From Bacillus pumilus (GTDB lineage Bacteria > Bacillota > Bacilli > Bacillales > Bacillaceae): a DNA stretch of 64,000 nucleotides. The notes below the pieces were generated by a model. It searched no databases. It saw only the letters and a list, made by a program, of their open reading frames with translations, and was not told where the DNA came from. Each line of letters starts with the position of its first letter. Positions within the stretch are counted from its first letter, which is position 1. Positions 19,217 through 28,799 of this stretch are shown piece by piece. The translations under genes were made by a program, and so were the position numbers. The stretch spans positions 928,272-992,271 of the forward strand of contig NZ_CP047089.1 in assembly GCF_009937765.1 (NCBI RefSeq). Direction: 5' to 3'.

Positions 19217-19885
19217 TTGCTGAATCGCTATCTTACAGTAAAAAGTCGTGGCGAGCATGAGATCGTCATTGAAAAATCACGTTTTATTTGTCATATACAG
19301 CGTGCTGTCTCAGAAGAAGAAGCACAAGCATTTATACAATCCATTAAAAAACAACATTGGAATGCCACACATAATTGTTCTGCCTATCTCATTGGAGAAC
19401 ATGACCTGATTCAAAAAGCGAATGATGATGGTGAACCAAGTGGTACAGCGGGTGTGCCCATGCTTGAAGTGTTAAAAAAACGGAAGCTGAAAGATACAGT
19501 TGTAGTAGTCACTCGTTATTTCGGCGGTATTAAGCTAGGCGCCGGTGGATTGATTCGTGCCTACGGAAAATCTGTATCAGAAGCCATCAACCATGTTGGG
19601 ATGGTAGAGCGCTGTTTAATGCGTACGATGCACACAACAATAGATTATACATGGCTTGGAAAGGTAGAGAATGAGCTTAGAGCCTCATCTTTTCAGCTAA
19701 AAGAAATTCATTATGCAGAAGATGTTATTTTTGAGACGTATGTAGAAGAAACACAAACAGAGCAGTTCATTGAATGGATGACTGAGCTGACAAATGGAAA
19801 GAGTGTTACAAAAGAAGGCGAACTGATTTATTTAGAAAAGGACATTGGTCCGATAAAGGAGACAGATGAATGGCACAACGAGTAA
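19217..19885 (+). CDS. yvyE: YvyE, IMPACT/YigZ family protein
   Basis: IMPACT/YigZ family protein; molecular role in bacteria not settled. The 222 residues have the UPF0029 core with EKSRFI, NATHNCSAYLIG, DDGEPSGTAGVPML and VVVTRYFGGIKLGAGGLIRAY, and a C-terminal DUF1949-like domain. The TTG at 19217 is supported by an AGGAGGG site 8 nt upstream. It overlaps tagV by 16 nt. Confidence 0.95.
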   Translation: MLNRYLTVKSRGEHEIVIEKSRFICHIQRAVSEEEAQAFIQSIKKQHWNATHNCSAYLIGEHDLIQKANDDGEPSGTAGVPMLEVLKKRKLKDTVVVVTRYFGGIKLGAGGLIRAYGKSVSEAINHVGMVERCLMRTMHTTIDYTWLGKVENELRASSFQLKEIHYAEDVIFETYVEETQTEQFIEWMTELTNGKSVTKEGELIYLEKDIGPIKETDEWHNE

Positions 19886-20961
19886 AAGTGCGTGTACGAA
19901 AGAAAAAGAGTAAGAAGAAGAAAATTTTTAAACGTATCCTGGTCTTATTTTTGCTTCTTTTCATCTGTATGGGTGGATTTGCAGTCTATAAAATAGTCAA
20001 TACACTTCAAGCCGCTGACAAAACATATGATGAACTAGATCGCGGCGAGAAATCGAAGCTTCGTGATGCGGTCATTGATATTAAAAAGAAACCCTTCTCT
20101 GTACTATTTGTCGGAATTGAGGATTATGCTACAGATGGTGATCATGGCCGTTCAGATTCACTTATTGTCGCAACCATTAATCCTCAAGACAAAACGATGA
20201 AAATGGTTAGCATTCCTCGTGACACACGCGTACAGCTTGCAAGTGACACGACAGGTAATAAAGTCAAGATTAATGCGGCATTTGCTAAAGGCGGTAAAGA
20301 CGAGACGATCGAAACTGTCGAACAATTCTTGAATATTCCGATTGATAAATATGCGACCGTTGATTTTGACGGATTCAAGGATGTCATTGATGAAGTTGGT
20401 GGAATTGATATCGATGTTCCATTTGACTTCAATGAAAAAAGTGATGTAAAAAAATCGAAAAAGATTTATTTCAAAAAAGGAAATATGCATTTAAACGGGG
20501 AAGAAGCACTTGCCTATGCACGGATGAGAAAACAAGATCCACGCGGTGATTTTGGACGTAATGATCGTCAGAAACAAATTTTACGTGCAATGATTGATCA
20601 AATGTCGAAGGCGAATAACATCGCGAACGTCGATAATATTGCGAAAGAAGTCAGTGATCATATTACGACCAACTTCCGTATCACAGAAGGTCTAGCCCTT
20701 CAGCAGATCTACAGCGGGTTTAAGGGAGACGACACAGAAACACTTTCTATTAAAGGGTCGGATCTTTATTTAGGACCAAATCGAACGTATTACTTTGAGC
20801 CAGATCAAACCAATCTAGCCAACGTACAAAATGAATTAAGGACGCATTTAAAGCTTCCTACTGAATCTTCGACAGAAACAGATTCACAAACGAATCCATC
20901 CTCTGGCGAAACAGGGTCAAGTGATATAACTAACCCTTCGACCAACACATCAGGCCAATAA
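19870..20961 (+). CDS. tagV: LCP family wall teichoic acid ligase TagV (YvhJ)
   Basis: LytR-CpsA-Psr enzyme that transfers lipid-linked anionic polymers to peptidoglycan outside the membrane. The 363 residues have a lysine-rich cytoplasmic N-terminus, one membrane anchor (~24-44), and the LCP domain with SDSLIVATINPQ, MVSIPRDTRV and the Arg motif YARMRKQDPRGDFGRNDRQ, then a Ser/Thr-rich tail. Position between yvyE and tagO matches yvhJ of B. subtilis. Confidence 0.93.
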   Translation: MAQRVKVRVRKKKSKKKKIFKRILVLFLLLFICMGGFAVYKIVNTLQAADKTYDELDRGEKSKLRDAVIDIKKKPFSVLFVGIEDYATDGDHGRSDSLIVATINPQDKTMKMVSIPRDTRVQLASDTTGNKVKINAAFAKGGKDETIETVEQFLNIPIDKYATVDFDGFKDVIDEVGGIDIDVPFDFNEKSDVKKSKKIYFKKGNMHLNGEEALAYARMRKQDPRGDFGRNDRQKQILRAMIDQMSKANNIANVDNIAKEVSDHITTNFRITEGLALQQIYSGFKGDDTETLSIKGSDLYLGPNRTYYFEPDQTNLANVQNELRTHLKLPTESSTETDSQTNPSSGETGSSDITNPSTNTSGQ

Positions 20962-20965
20962 TAAA

Positions 20966-20996
20966 AACAGCCCAGTTCCTAGGAACGGGCTGTTTT
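20966..20996. terminator. Shared terminator between tagV and tagO
   Basis: Inverted repeat AACAGCCC...GGGCTGTT with A and T runs on either side, between convergent genes, so it can act in both directions. Confidence 0.85.
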
Positions 20997-22064
20997 TTAT
21001 TGTCTTTTGACCATTCGTTTATAAAATTTCGTAAATGGTTTGAACTCTTCGTTGACCAAACCCGTAACTTCCGCAATCACTTGCATAAACATCACCAGTA
21101 AAAAAATAATGATGAGCGATAACCAAATGGTCGCGCTTGTCAGCAAAATCGCACTTAAGCTAAAGACTAACCCAATCATGTAAATCACGATGACAGCCAT
21201 GCGATGGGACAAGCCGAAGGCCATTAGTCTATGATGAATATGAGATTTGTCCGGTGATGAAATCGGCTGTTTGTTTAATATACGCCTAATGATCGCAAAG
21301 GTCGTATCAAATATAGGAACACCTAGAATGATCACAGGAACAACAACACTAAACAAAGTGACACTTTTGTATAAGCCTAAAAGTGACAGCACCGAGATCA
21401 TATAGCCTAAAAATAGCGAACCGGTATCTCCCATAAAAATCTTCGCCGGATGAAAGTTGTAAAAGAGAAAGCCGATCGTACTGCCAATGACGACAAGAGA
21501 TAAAGAAAGAATCAGAATCTTGTCAGCAGAAAATGCCATCACTGCAATTGTTGATAAACCGATGACAGATATACCGGCAGCTAGTCCATCAAGGCCGTCA
21601 ATTAAATTGATGGCATTTGTAATACCGACAATCCATAGCACGGTGAGGGGATAAGCCATCCATCCTAACTCAATTCGATCTGTTAAAAAAGGAACAGAGA
21701 AGAAGTCCATTTTTAAGCCCGTGCTCACAATCAAACAAGCAACAAGGACTTGTACGAGAAATTTAAATCTTGCACTTAAATTATATTTATCATCAAATAT
21801 ACCTAAAATGACGATGAGTACGGCACCAACTGAAATTGCTGTAATTTTATTATGTAGAAACAGCCCGCCTGCTAATGCTCCAGCCGCTACTCCAATAAAA
21901 ATTGCCAAACCACCCATTCGAGGCATTACTTTATCATGAACTTTTCGTTTATTCGGCTGGTCCACTGCACCAATCTTAATTGCAAACTTCTTGACGATTG
22001 GTGTCACAATTAAAACTGTAGCCAGAGAGACAAAAAACGCTAATAAGGCGCGTTCGTAATCCAT
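20997..22064 (-). CDS. tagO: Undecaprenyl-P GlcNAc-1-P transferase TagO
   Basis: TagO attaches GlcNAc-1-phosphate to undecaprenyl phosphate, the first step of wall teichoic acid linkage-unit synthesis (and of teichuronic acid in some models). The 355-residue polytopic protein of the MraY/WecA family has PNKRKVHDKVMPRMGGLAI, NAINLIDGLDGLAAG with the catalytic Asp residues, FMGDTGSLFLGY, and the cytoplasmic HIHHRL motif. Confidence 0.97.
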   Translation of the reverse strand: MDYERALLAFFVSLATVLIVTPIVKKFAIKIGAVDQPNKRKVHDKVMPRMGGLAIFIGVAAGALAGGLFLHNKITAISVGAVLIVILGIFDDKYNLSARFKFLVQVLVACLIVSTGLKMDFFSVPFLTDRIELGWMAYPLTVLWIVGITNAINLIDGLDGLAAGISVIGLSTIAVMAFSADKILILSLSLVVIGSTIGFLFYNFHPAKIFMGDTGSLFLGYMISVLSLLGLYKSVTLFSVVVPVIILGVPIFDTTFAIIRRILNKQPISSPDKSHIHHRLMAFGLSHRMAVIVIYMIGLVFSLSAILLTSATIWLSLIIIFLLVMFMQVIAEVTGLVNEEFKPFTKFYKRMVKRQ

Positions 22065-22170
22065 AGGTCAGTCTCCTTCTAAATTGAAATCTGTATTTTG
22101 TATATTGGCCGCTCTTTCCATTATACAATTGAATAGAGGATGATCACAACCTCCCCAGTGATGAAACAAA

Positions 22171-22206
22171 TAAAAACGCACAATCCTGAATGAATTATGC
22201 GTTTTC
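22171..22206 (-). terminator. Terminator of the tua operon
   Basis: Minus-strand stem AAAACGCA / TGCGTTTT with trailing T run; the upstream arm overlaps the last codons of tuaH. Confidence 0.75.
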
Positions 22207-23394
22207 TTTAATATTCGTTAGTTCCACCATGTTTGTGAACAGCGCGTGCCAATCTTTTTTCTTCGCTCGGCTTTGTCTTAGGTGTCTAAAAGCCGTGTCG
22301 TCTTTTTTGCTGATCACTTTTAGGCAGGCTTCTATGAAGAGCGCAGGATCATCGCCCACTAAATATTCATACACATTCTTCTCTTTTAGCCTTTCCGTTG
22401 AAGGGAGATTTAAACCGACAACCGGTATTCCAGCAGCTAAAAATTCATAAAGCTTGAGTGGGAACACCGCTTGATTATAAGGGGATTGTTTGTATGGCAT
22501 CATCCCTACATCAATCAGCTTCATATAAGCAGGCACTTCTTCTGCTGCAACAGCTCCTGTCCAAATCACATTAGGCAGTTTAAGCGCATGCTGAAAAGAT
22601 GGATCTCCATTCGTTCCATCCGGACCGACAAATAAAAATGTCCAATCAGGCCGCATGCGAGCAGCTTCAGCCATCATGTCAAAATCGAGTTTTGGTTTGA
22701 TTCCTCCGATAAAACCGAGCACGGTTCCTTCTCTTCCTTCCAGCACATCTTCTTTACACGGAAGATTGCTTTTCGCAAACACATCGTACTCGACACCATT
22801 TTCCACTGTAAACACATCTTTCGGTTCTCCCATCAGACGTTTTTTGATTTGATCGTGTAAATATTGAGAAGAGCATGTAATGCTGTGTGCGTATTTAATA
22901 ATTCGATTTTCTGCTTTAACAATGACACGCTGCCTCATATAAGAAAGGATGTTATGGTTGCCGCTTATCGGCTCTCCCCACAGGTCACTGCAATCATAGA
23001 CAATATGTTTCCATTCAAATAAAGAAGATAAGAGCGGAAAGCCCGGAAACGTATACCATAAACAAACGGCAATCCCCTTCTTTTCCTCCTGCCGCAAATG
23101 TTCAAGAAGAGGGGATAATTTATGAATATAGAACATGTCTTGATATCGACCAAAGCGAAATAATTTGCTCTTGAGCACATCGGGAATGGTCAATTGCTTC
23201 ATTCGATCGGTTATGGGCTGAAAGGGAGCTATATGACGAGATGATGACGGGCATACCCAGATGACTTCTTTTGTTTCTGGATCAGATGCTAGAAATTCGG
23301 CCAGCCGATGCCGTCTGTACCTTAGTCCGTCCTGTCCCCATTCTCCCGTCGCTACGACAACATGTATGATCGAGTCTGCTTTCACCTTTATCAC
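22195..23394 (-). CDS. tuaH: Teichuronic acid glycosyltransferase TuaH
   Basis: Predicted cytoplasmic GT-B glycosyltransferase of teichuronic acid synthesis. The 399 residues contain the donor-binding region with FIGGIKPKLDFDM and FPLKLYEFLAAGIPVVGLNL (E-x7-E type motif). Last gene of the tua operon; about the length of the B. subtilis protein. The exact sugar added is not known from sequence. Confidence 0.92.
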   Translation of the reverse strand: MIKVKADSIIHVVVATGEWGQDGLRYRRHRLAEFLASDPETKEVIWVCPSSSRHIAPFQPITDRMKQLTIPDVLKSKLFRFGRYQDMFYIHKLSPLLEHLRQEEKKGIAVCLWYTFPGFPLLSSLFEWKHIVYDCSDLWGEPISGNHNILSYMRQRVIVKAENRIIKYAHSITCSSQYLHDQIKKRLMGEPKDVFTVENGVEYDVFAKSNLPCKEDVLEGREGTVLGFIGGIKPKLDFDMMAEAARMRPDWTFLFVGPDGTNGDPSFQHALKLPNVIWTGAVAAEEVPAYMKLIDVGMMPYKQSPYNQAVFPLKLYEFLAAGIPVVGLNLPSTERLKEKNVYEYLVGDDPALFIEACLKVISKKDDTAFRHLRQSRAKKKDWHALFTNMVELTNIKENA

Positions 23395-23410
23395 CTTTTT
23401 TCCCTTCTGT

Positions 23411-24166
23411 TTATAAGCGTTTCTTCACAGCATTTGTCGCATAGTGCATAAAACACCAGGACGCTTTCACAAAATGAAGCTGCTCAATTTCTCTGTAGAC
23501 AAACCACGTTTTTTTCGCTGCTTTCCACTTGTTACTAGAGATGGAGTTCCCAACGATGCGATATTCACTGAGCGGTTCACTCATCCCATAGGCTGTAAAC
23601 CCTCTTTTTAATATAGACAGCCATGTAGCTAAATCCTGTCTTGTGCGAATGTTTGGCATTTCCACATGTCCTACCTTTTCAAGATCAAGCATGACCGTTA
23701 AACAGCCGATAATGGTGTTTTTCAAGGCTTCATTATAGTCCAATCTCGCTGGCGCAGTGACGGTTTTTTCAAATGGTTCTCCGTTTTCTGCAATGATGTC
23801 ATATGCCGTAAATGTAAAGGCATAATCATTTGTCAGCATGAAGTCTACCTGTTTTTCGAGCTTCGTCTCTTTCCACATATCATCGCTGTCTAGAAAAGCG
23901 ATAAAGCGTCCTTTTGCCTGTTTGATGGCTGCGTTTCTAGCAATGGCAGCTCCCCCATTTTCCTCTAAATAAATGACGTTGATTCTGTCGTCCGCTTGAC
24001 TTAAATCCCCTAATAGCTTTCTAGTTCCATCTGTAGAACAATCATCTGCAATGATCAGCTCCCAATTGGAATAGGTTTGGGCAAGGACGGAATGAACTGT
24101 ATCCGTTAAATAACGTTCCGCATTATACGCAGGTGTAATGATGGATACTAACGGTTGATTGTTCAC
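23411..24166 (-). CDS. tuaG: Teichuronic acid glycosyltransferase TuaG (GT2)
   Basis: GT-A family 2 transferase. The 251 residues start with VSIITPAYNAERYL and carry the donor motifs ELIIADDCSTDGT, GGAAIARNAAIKQAKG and the DxD-type LDSDDMW. It lies 16 bp upstream of tuaH and 24 bp after tuaF, in the conserved tuaE-F-G-H order. Confidence 0.95.
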   Translation of the reverse strand: MNNQPLVSIITPAYNAERYLTDTVHSVLAQTYSNWELIIADDCSTDGTRKLLGDLSQADDRINVIYLEENGGAAIARNAAIKQAKGRFIAFLDSDDMWKETKLEKQVDFMLTNDYAFTFTAYDIIAENGEPFEKTVTAPARLDYNEALKNTIIGCLTVMLDLEKVGHVEMPNIRTRQDLATWLSILKRGFTAYGMSEPLSEYRIVGNSISSNKWKAAKKTWFVYREIEQLHFVKASWCFMHYATNAVKKRL

Positions 24167-24190
24167 CTAAGACTCATCTCCAGTTCATTA

Positions 24191-24868
24191 TTAAGATTCT
24201 TTGAACACTTCGGGTAAGACGACAAACATGAGCGAGATGCTAAAGCCAATGACAAGCCCAAGCAGTGCCCGTTTTTTGGCTGACATGCCTTTATTGCCCT
24301 CATCAAGTACTTGGGCAGGATCGACAATCTTTGCCTGCTTCATTCCAAGCTTTGTAGACTCCAATTCATATAAGAATCGTTCTTTATCAACTTTTGAATC
24401 ATTGCTGACCGATTCGTCTTGAAGTGCAGCTAATCTACTTTCAATAACCTGCTGCCTTTTTGTAAATAATGCTTTATCTTGCTTGAGAAATGTATTCGAC
24501 ACCTGCTTCACGACAGCCAAAGCACGATCCTTATCGGCATCAGTGAACGACAACTGTAATTGTGTATCTGATTGATTGGTAAGGATGAGACGGGTTTTCA
24601 TATCCTGTCTTTCTTCTTCTTTCACATCACTGAGTGCTTCATTTAGAAAGGCATCGCTTTTTAATAGAGATGTCACTTCTGCCATATTGTTATACACCCC
24701 ATCATCATATTTACCGAGAGTGAGGGTAACAGCCGCTGTATAACTAGACTGCTGCGTAGTTCCTTTAGCAAAAAAGAAACCAAAGGCACCTAATACGATA
24801 GGCAGCAGTATGAGCCATACGATGTACTTTTTGATTCGTTTCCCTATCCTAGATATGAAACCAGACAT
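24191..24868 (-). CDS. tuaF: Teichuronic acid protein TuaF, chain-length-type membrane protein
   Basis: The 225-residue protein has two membrane helices flanking an extracytoplasmic coiled-coil (TM1 ~16-35, TM2 ~201-221), the layout of Wzz-type polysaccharide co-polymerases. The ATG at 24868 has a GGGAGA site at better spacing than the ATG two codons upstream. A role in polymer length or export is inference from topology and operon position. Confidence 0.9.
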   Translation of the reverse strand: MSGFISRIGKRIKKYIVWLILLPIVLGAFGFFFAKGTTQQSSYTAAVTLTLGKYDDGVYNNMAEVTSLLKSDAFLNEALSDVKEEERQDMKTRLILTNQSDTQLQLSFTDADKDRALAVVKQVSNTFLKQDKALFTKRQQVIESRLAALQDESVSNDSKVDKERFLYELESTKLGMKQAKIVDPAQVLDEGNKGMSAKKRALLGLVIGFSISLMFVVLPEVFKES

Positions 24869-24940
24869 GTTCATTCTCCCAACATTGACTTATTTGCTCT
24901 TTCACTAGTGTAGCCATACATACAAAGCATCACACACGGT

Positions 24941-26398
24941 TTACCATAGTTTGAGTCGTTGTTTGTTTTTCAACATATTCACCGCTGCGATCACCAGTCC
25001 TAAAAATACCCAGTGAAAATATAAATTCGAGATGGAGCTAGGACTGATACTTGAAACGAGAAAGCTCAGCATGGCTGCAAACAACCCCTCAATGATCATT
25101 TTTGCTGATCTTGTGTCAGCCCATTTGTATTGCTTGTAAAGTGTGAACATGAGATAGGCGTATAGTGAGATATAGCCCAGCATGACTGCAAATCCAAAGT
25201 TCGTCATCAATTCCAGCAGCCAATTGTGCACTTCTACGACCTGGTCTGTATCAAAGATCGAAAAGTGAGCTAAATAGTAAGACACATTCCCCGCTCCAAC
25301 CCCGAATCCGTATGAATTCGTAAAGAAGTGCCAAGCATTTTTCATCAAATTCGCTCTCGCGATGTTAGACGGGAGTGGTTCACTAAAAGAATGAGCGATC
25401 TGAGAAGCGAGAAACAAGTCATAAAAAGTCGAATAAATCTTGGCTGAAAAGACAGCGATACCAATGACGACAAGTCCGCTTGCGGCAATGATTGACCACT
25501 TTTTGAGAACACGCGGGAGCAGTAGCCACACATAGATCGCCACTCCTGCAAATATGCCAAGCAAACTGGCGCGGGATTCGGTTAACAAAATGAGATACAG
25601 CGCGGCGATTGCACCTAGTAATCCAAACGCTTTGATATAACCGTTTTTCATTTGACGCATGCACGCTAGATATAAGAAGAAACTAATCGATAAAAACGTT
25701 GCAAAGTCATTCTGATTAAAAAAGACAGATGTAGGATAGTGCTGTTTATATGCTGGCCCTAGATATAATGAGGTATTCGGTAAATGGTTCAATGTAAAGT
25801 GATTATAGAACCCAATCCCCATCACAAACACAGTCATCACGAGCCAAATGCTATAAAAGGTCACCACTTGGTCCATTCGCTGAATATACATGACGACTAG
25901 AAAGACAAATCCCATTCCCATTGCAAGAAGGGACATATATTTCAGGCCGTCTGTGACTGAATGCGCCCAAAGCAGTGAGATGAGTCCGTAAAGAAACCAT
26001 GCTGAGAAAAAACCAAGAATACCTTTGACACGAATCTGCTGCCATTGAGATATGTACGTCCCCTTTTCTCTCATCCGCCATATGAATAAAGCAAAGGCGG
26101 CGATGAGCATGATACGGTAGAGAAAAAGGCTAAAGAATCCAGCACTAATAGAAAAAAAAGCGTTGTTGAGAAAGGTCAATGTAGTCAAAAGATAGATGGC
26201 TGACATGAAGATTTGCTCACCATTCATGTACAACTTCATCAACACGAGAGCAGCAGCCAGGATCAGAAGTATTACCGGAACAGCCACCATTTTCTTTAAC
26301 CCAACGGGCTGGGTGGATGTCATTTGTACAAGCCCAATCCCTGCTGCAAACAAAATACATCCAATCATGATTTGCCATGCTGTTTGTTTCACACTCAT
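24941..26398 (-). CDS. tuaE: Teichuronic acid polymerase-like protein TuaE
   Basis: Polytopic membrane protein (485 residues, about 12 helices) of the O-antigen ligase/Wzy type, with the large outside loop near residues 330-400 containing NAWHFFTNSYGFGVGAGN and EVHNWLLELMTNFG. Probably polymerises teichuronic acid repeat units. The ATG at 26398 is 9 nt from an AGGAGG site; the ATG two codons before it is too close. It follows an epimerase gene not found here in B. subtilis. Confidence 0.92.
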   Translation of the reverse strand: MSVKQTAWQIMIGCILFAAGIGLVQMTSTQPVGLKKMVAVPVILLILAAALVLMKLYMNGEQIFMSAIYLLTTLTFLNNAFFSISAGFFSLFLYRIMLIAAFALFIWRMREKGTYISQWQQIRVKGILGFFSAWFLYGLISLLWAHSVTDGLKYMSLLAMGMGFVFLVVMYIQRMDQVVTFYSIWLVMTVFVMGIGFYNHFTLNHLPNTSLYLGPAYKQHYPTSVFFNQNDFATFLSISFFLYLACMRQMKNGYIKAFGLLGAIAALYLILLTESRASLLGIFAGVAIYVWLLLPRVLKKWSIIAASGLVVIGIAVFSAKIYSTFYDLFLASQIAHSFSEPLPSNIARANLMKNAWHFFTNSYGFGVGAGNVSYYLAHFSIFDTDQVVEVHNWLLELMTNFGFAVMLGYISLYAYLMFTLYKQYKWADTRSAKMIIEGLFAAMLSFLVSSISPSSISNLYFHWVFLGLVIAAVNMLKNKQRLKLW

Positions 26399-26437
26399 AC
26401 CCATTATCCTCCTAAGCAACCCATCCGATTTGAGGGA

Positions 26438-27367
26438 TTAAGCCTTGACTTCCTGTTCATAGTAGGAAATGGTACGAGCCAAACCTTCCTGTAAACTCAC
26501 AACAGGCTCCCATGATAAGACTTGTTTCGTTTCCTCATTTGACAATGTACTATGCACAATATCCCCTGCACGCTGCGCCTTGTAAATTGGTTCAAGATGC
26601 GACCCCGTCACTCGCTTCATCGTTTGAAACAGCTCATTCACAGTGATCGAATCCCCACATGAAATATTTAAACAAACGTTTGATTGAGCTGTTAAAGCCG
26701 CAACATTCGCTGCTGCTAGATCACCTACATAGATGAAATCTCTTGTTTGTTCCCCGTCCCCAAAAATGAAAGGGGCCTCATCCTTTGCAAACTTATCAGA
26801 GAAAATCGAGACAACCCCCCCTTCGCCAAGTGCGTCTTGTCGCGGACCATAAACATTGCTATACCGAAGAATACAATAGTCCACATCATACAATGTTTTT
26901 GCCATTTCTAAGTACCGCTCTACTGTGAGTTTTGATAAACCATACGGCGAACCAGGCTTTAACTGGTGAGCGGTGTCTACTGGCAGATACACAGGATCTC
27001 CATAGACAGCGGCTGATGAGGCAAATACCACTTTCTTGACACCAGCCTCTGAAGCCGCTTTGATCACATGCAGAGATCCTTTAATATTCACTTCTTGATC
27101 ATATATATAATCATTGACCGATACTGCGACACTTACTTGTGCAGCAAGATGAATGATATAGTCTGGTGCGATTTTTTTAATAATTTCAACCACTTCTGGT
27201 TTTGTTACATCCTCTTCAATACACGGAACAGATAAATGTGCAATATTTTCCTTCCTACCTGTTGAAAAGTTATCAAGCACGATGACTTCATATTCTTTGT
27301 TTATTAATTCTTCAACAGTATGTGAACCTATAAATCCACTACCTCCAGTAACCAATACTTTCTTCAT
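26438..27367 (-). CDS. NAD-dependent sugar-nucleotide epimerase, inserted in tua operon
   Basis: Extended short-chain dehydrogenase of the UDP-sugar 4-epimerase group. The 309 residues have the Rossmann motif TGGSGFIGSH (~7-16), DNFSTGRKENI, SSAAVYGDP and the catalytic YGLSK, plus FIFGDGEQTRDFIYVGDLA. AGGAGG precedes the ATG. It lies 18 bp after tuaD, 39 bp before tuaE, and is co-directional. B. subtilis tuaD and tuaE are adjacent. Likely makes UDP-GalNAc, UDP-galactose or UDP-galacturonate for the polymer; the substrate is not decidable here. Confidence 0.9.
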   Translation of the reverse strand: MKKVLVTGGSGFIGSHTVEELINKEYEVIVLDNFSTGRKENIAHLSVPCIEEDVTKPEVVEIIKKIAPDYIIHLAAQVSVAVSVNDYIYDQEVNIKGSLHVIKAASEAGVKKVVFASSAAVYGDPVYLPVDTAHQLKPGSPYGLSKLTVERYLEMAKTLYDVDYCILRYSNVYGPRQDALGEGGVVSIFSDKFAKDEAPFIFGDGEQTRDFIYVGDLAAANVAALTAQSNVCLNISCGDSITVNELFQTMKRVTGSHLEPIYKAQRAGDIVHSTLSNEETKQVLSWEPVVSLQEGLARTISYYEQEVKA

Positions 27368-27385
27368 CCAAGTTCCTCCTAAAAA

Positions 27386-28720
27386 TCAAGCTTCTAATAA
27401 CATCTTAACATCCTGTACATGAGGACGACCGATCGAATGATAAATAAAGCCGTTTTTTCTCATTTGTTCTGGTTCAAATATATTACGTCCATCAATGATC
27501 ACTGGACGTTGAAGTAGTCTTCTGACTTTCTCCATATCCATTTTTAATACTTCTTCCCATTCAGTCAAGATGAAACATGCATCTGAATGCTCTATAGTTT
27601 GATATAGGTTGTCACTGAATATCGTTTGGTTTCCAAGGATCTTCTTCGCTTCTAAGTGAGCAATTGGGTCATACGCTTTTACATAAGCTCCTAGATCTTG
27701 CAACATTGGAATAATATCAAGAGCAGGAGAGGATCTTAAATCATTTGTATTAGGTTTAAATGCCAATCCTAATACAGAGATCGTTTTTCCCTTGATGTCA
27801 CCATAGACATCCATCAATTTCTTCACGAGATACGCTCGTTGATGTGTATTTGTTTCGACAACAGATTCAATTAACTTAAAACGATAACCTACTGTTTCAG
27901 CTATTTTTAATAGTGCCTTGGTATCCTTCGGGAAGCAGGAACCTCCAAAACCAACTCCGGCTTTTAAAAACTTCTGTCCAATTCGGCTATCTAGACCAAC
28001 GCCTTCTGATACTTTCTCAACATCTGCACCCACTCGATCGCAAATATTGGCAATATCATTGATAAAAGAAATTTTGGTTGCAAGCATCGCATTTGCTGCG
28101 TATTTAATCATTTCTGCACTTTCTAGGTTGGTTTCAACCACTACTGTTTGAAACGGTTCATGTAACGTCTTAATGATTTCCGATGCATGAGAACTTGTAG
28201 ACCCTATAACCACCCGCTCCATATTCATCGTATCTTTGATGGCAGAGCCTTCTCTGAGAAATTCTGGATTGGATACGACATCAAAAGGATACTTACTGCG
28301 CGATGCTTTTTCGACAATGGCTTGAACGAGCCGGCCTGTTCCAACGGGCACTGTGCTTTTATTGACGATGATTTTGTAGCCATTTAAATGTTCACCAATT
28401 GTTTGAGCGACAGCTTTCACGTACGTTAAATCTGCTTCTCCCTGTGCTGTCATCGGAGTCCCTACAGCAATATAGATAATGTCTGATTCCCTGATAGCAG
28501 CAGGAATATTGGTTGTAAAAAACAGTCTTCCTTCTTCGGTATTCTTTTCAATCAATTCCTTTAAACCCGGTTCATAAATGGGAACGACACCACTTTTTAA
28601 GCTGTTGATTTTTGATTCATCAATGTCACAGCAGATGACACGATTTCCGATATCAGCAAAACAAGTACCCGATACTAACCCGACATACCCTGTTCCAATC
28701 ACAGCAATTTTCTTCAACAT
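27386..28720 (-). CDS. tuaD: UDP-glucose 6-dehydrogenase TuaD
   Basis: Oxidises UDP-glucose to UDP-glucuronate, precursor of teichuronic acid. The 444 residues contain the NAD motif VIGTGYVGLVSG (~7-18), the catalytic Cys in GVGFGGSCFPKDTKAL, and the C-terminal UDP-binding domain with FKPNTNDLRSSPALDI. GtaB, which makes its substrate, is encoded ~11 kb away. Confidence 0.96.
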   Translation of the reverse strand: MLKKIAVIGTGYVGLVSGTCFADIGNRVICCDIDESKINSLKSGVVPIYEPGLKELIEKNTEEGRLFFTTNIPAAIRESDIIYIAVGTPMTAQGEADLTYVKAVAQTIGEHLNGYKIIVNKSTVPVGTGRLVQAIVEKASRSKYPFDVVSNPEFLREGSAIKDTMNMERVVIGSTSSHASEIIKTLHEPFQTVVVETNLESAEMIKYAANAMLATKISFINDIANICDRVGADVEKVSEGVGLDSRIGQKFLKAGVGFGGSCFPKDTKALLKIAETVGYRFKLIESVVETNTHQRAYLVKKLMDVYGDIKGKTISVLGLAFKPNTNDLRSSPALDIIPMLQDLGAYVKAYDPIAHLEAKKILGNQTIFSDNLYQTIEHSDACFILTEWEEVLKMDMEKVRRLLQRPVIIDGRNIFEPEQMRKNGFIYHSIGRPHVQDVKMLLEA

Positions 28721-28799
28721 TTTTCATCCTCTCAGTAAAAGCATATTGTCCGTTCCAAGCTGTTTATCTATCTATCATTCTTTGCACATTTCATCTTGT

